NCBI RefSeq assembly: GCF_007856155.1
Contig: NZ_CP042266.1
Location: forward strand, 496,001-560,000
DNA length: 64,000 nucleotides
Reading direction: 5' to 3'
From: Streptomyces qinzhouensis
GTDB taxonomy: Bacteria; Actinomycetota; Actinomycetes; Streptomycetales; Streptomycetaceae
A program made the translations under genes and the position numbers. A model generated the notes under the pieces. That model made no database searches and was not told where the DNA came from. It worked only from the letters and a program-made list of their open reading frames with translations. This document shows positions 63,128-64,000 of the stretch, piece after piece (positions within the stretch are counted from its first letter, which is position 1; the number at the start of each line of letters is the position of its first letter).

Positions 63128-63526
63128 ATGAGCGAGGAGACGACGGACGGTGTGGCCGAGGCGATCGCGGGCGAGCTGGAACTGCTGGCTCCGCGGGTGA
63201 GGTCGGACCGGGAGGCGGCCGGACGGTTGCTGGACCCCGACTTCGTGGAGGTGGGCGCGTCGGGCCGCCGGTGGGACCGTGAGGCGATGCTGTCCGAACT
63301 GCCCGGGAAGCCGGGCGCCTTTGAGGACGGTCCGCGGTACGAACCCTCCGGTATGACGGGCACCGTTCTGGCGCCCGGCATCGTGCATGTGACGTACGAG
63401 GTCGTCCTCGGGGAGCGGCGGTCCCGGCACAGTTCGATCTGGCGGCGGCGGGACGGCGACGGCGGGTGGCGCATGTACTACCACCAGGGCACGATCGTCC
63501 CGCCCGGCACCGCGGAAACGCCCTGA
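63128..63526 (+). CDS. SnoaL/NTF2-like (DUF4440) protein
   Basis: The 132-residue protein has the DUF4440 pattern: EAIAGELELLAPRVRSDREAAGRLLDPDFVEVGASGRRWDREAMLSEL, then VLAPGIVHVTYEVVLGERRSRHSSIWRRRDGDGGWRMYYHQGTIV. It is a small cone-fold protein, with a pocket that may bind a ligand or catalyse an isomerisation; the role is unknown. ATG at 63128 lies six bases after CAGGAT. It starts 34 bp after the MBL gene. Confidence 0.88.
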   Translation: MSEETTDGVAEAIAGELELLAPRVRSDREAAGRLLDPDFVEVGASGRRWDREAMLSELPGKPGAFEDGPRYEPSGMTGTVLAPGIVHVTYEVVLGERRSRHSSIWRRRDGDGGWRMYYHQGTIVPPGTAETP

Positions 63527-63575
63527 CCAACGGCGCGCGGGGCGCGGGGGCGGTACGGCGACGCGGGCGGCGGCC

Positions 63576-63605
63576 CGACGGCTGCCCGGGCCCGGGCGGC
63601 CGTCG
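63576..63605. terminator. GC-rich hairpin, probable terminator
   Basis: The 30-bp stretch folds on itself as an almost perfect 15-bp palindrome with one G-T pair. It lies between the SnoaL-like stop and the convergent NUDIX-like gene. The surrounding gap 63606-63738 is extremely GC-rich and holds nothing else. Confidence 0.5.
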
Positions 63606-63738
63606 CGGGTTCCCCCCGGGCCGGCGGACCGGTCCCCCGCCGGGGAGCGGTCCCCCCGCCGGGCCCGACCGCCGTCCGCGCGGCCCGGCGGCAGGCCCGG
63701 TCCCGCTGCAAACGTGACCCGGCGGCCCAGGCCCGTAC

Positions 63739-64000
63739 TCAGCCGACCGGAACGCCTGCCTCCAGGTTGAGGACGACTCCGCGCTCCCTGGCCCGCAGCG
63801 CCCAGCGGAGCCGCTCGTACCGGTTCGGCGGCAGGAGCTGTGCCGCCTCGCGCTCGCCGACGAAGCGCCAGCACCGCAGCTCCTCCCCCGGCAGCCGGAT
63901 CCGCCCGGCCTCGGCACCGTCGAGCCGGCCCCCGTCGAACAGCAGCCGCAGACCGCCGTAGCCGGGCGGACGCGGCGGCTCCCAGTCGACGACCAGCAGC
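63739..64000 (-). CDS. NUDIX hydrolase, 3' fragment
   Basis: The open frame runs off the right edge, so only the last 86 codons are seen. They include LLVVDWEPPRPPGYGGLRLLFDGG and RIRLPGEELRCWRFVGEREAAQLLP, and the end VVLNLEAGVPVG. This matches the C-terminal half of actinobacterial NUDIX hydrolases, where the EELR/WRFV segment follows the catalytic box. The NUDIX box itself is outside the window, so activity cannot be judged. Confidence 0.7.
   Translation of the reverse strand, partial: LLVVDWEPPRPPGYGGLRLLFDGGRLDGAEAGRIRLPGEELRCWRFVGEREAAQLLPPNRYERLRWALRARERGVVLNLEAGVPVG

Noticed and set aside
1..64000. CRISPR array, tRNA, rRNA, transposase or prophage genes
   Set aside because: No regular direct-repeat/spacer array, no cloverleaf-like tRNA, and no transposase, integrase or phage structural protein was recognised in any gene product.

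Overview
This window is chromosomal DNA from a Streptomyces or a very close relative. The evidence is a very high G+C content with strong third-position GC bias, GTG/ATG starts with AGGAGG-like ribosome sites or leaderless starts, a DasR-type operator before nagB, and many gene families typical of streptomycetes (streptophobe, DUF6777, DUF6629, DUF6643, DUF6299, DUF6332, a mycothiol-dependent maleylpyruvate isomerase-like protein, an F420/Ddn-like protein). About 50 genes are called. No rRNA, tRNA, CRISPR array, insertion sequence or prophage was recognised. The region reads as core or near-core chromosome and contains no secondary-metabolite cluster.

Layout. 1-820: non-coding DNA with a long imperfect inverted repeat and a three-unit tandem repeat, ending in the DasR box of nagB. 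820-7211: nagB, a divergent flavohaemoglobin, a succinate-semialdehyde-type dehydrogenase, an unknown gene coupled to a DUF6629 membrane protein, a nitrilase-fold hydrolase and a VOC protein. 7693-12825: mutA-mutB-meaB, the adenosylcobalamin methylmalonyl-CoA mutase and its G-protein chaperone. 12826-13416: a gap with a strong hairpin, a candidate 32-residue gene and a possible small RNA. 13417-14763: a GH4 6-phospho-glycosidase. 14868-22522: a signalling locus with a tandem-FHA ABC transporter, an SH3-like unknown, a Ser/Thr kinase, then DUF4241, streptophobe and DUF6777 genes.

22547-37204: GNAT, APC permease, unknown, DUF6299, a large GAF/PAS/SpoIIE phosphatase, a DUF1348 gene behind twin palindromic operators, an RpiR regulator, an unknown gene behind an AT-rich promoter, a DHA2-type MFS exporter behind twin CsoR/CstR-like boxes, apolipoprotein N-acyltransferase (lnt), and an O-antigen-ligase-like membrane protein. 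37440-47420: membrane PH-like protein, glutamate racemase-like gene, HpnB-like glycosyltransferase, a double-TerD protein, DUF6643, a beta-helix/AAA+ fusion, and a large membrane alpha/beta-hydrolase.

47675-64000: DeoR regulator with two SRPBCC proteins, a PLP cysteine synthase-like enzyme, an RsbW-like ATPase, YihY/YhjD membrane protein, ROK regulator, maleylpyruvate isomerase-like enzyme, DUF6332, a NarL-type two-component pair, a TetR/Ddn-like divergent pair, a geranylgeranyl-reductase-type flavoprotein, an M20 dipeptidase, an MBL hydrolase, a SnoaL-like protein and the 3' end of a NUDIX gene.

The genes that clearly work together are mutA-mutB-meaB, the FHA-ABC/SH3-like/kinase operon, the two-component pair, and the TetR/Ddn pair. 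The most unusual signals are the long inverted repeat at the left edge, the FHA-kinase-DUF6777 locus, the twin ATACCCC/GGGGTAT boxes, the orphan twin TetR-like operators, the candidate 32-residue gene, and a recurrent leaderless-start geometry (a TANNNT-like -10 box ending 6-7 nt before the start codon). Start codons are my choice from ribosome sites, -10 boxes and domain boundaries.
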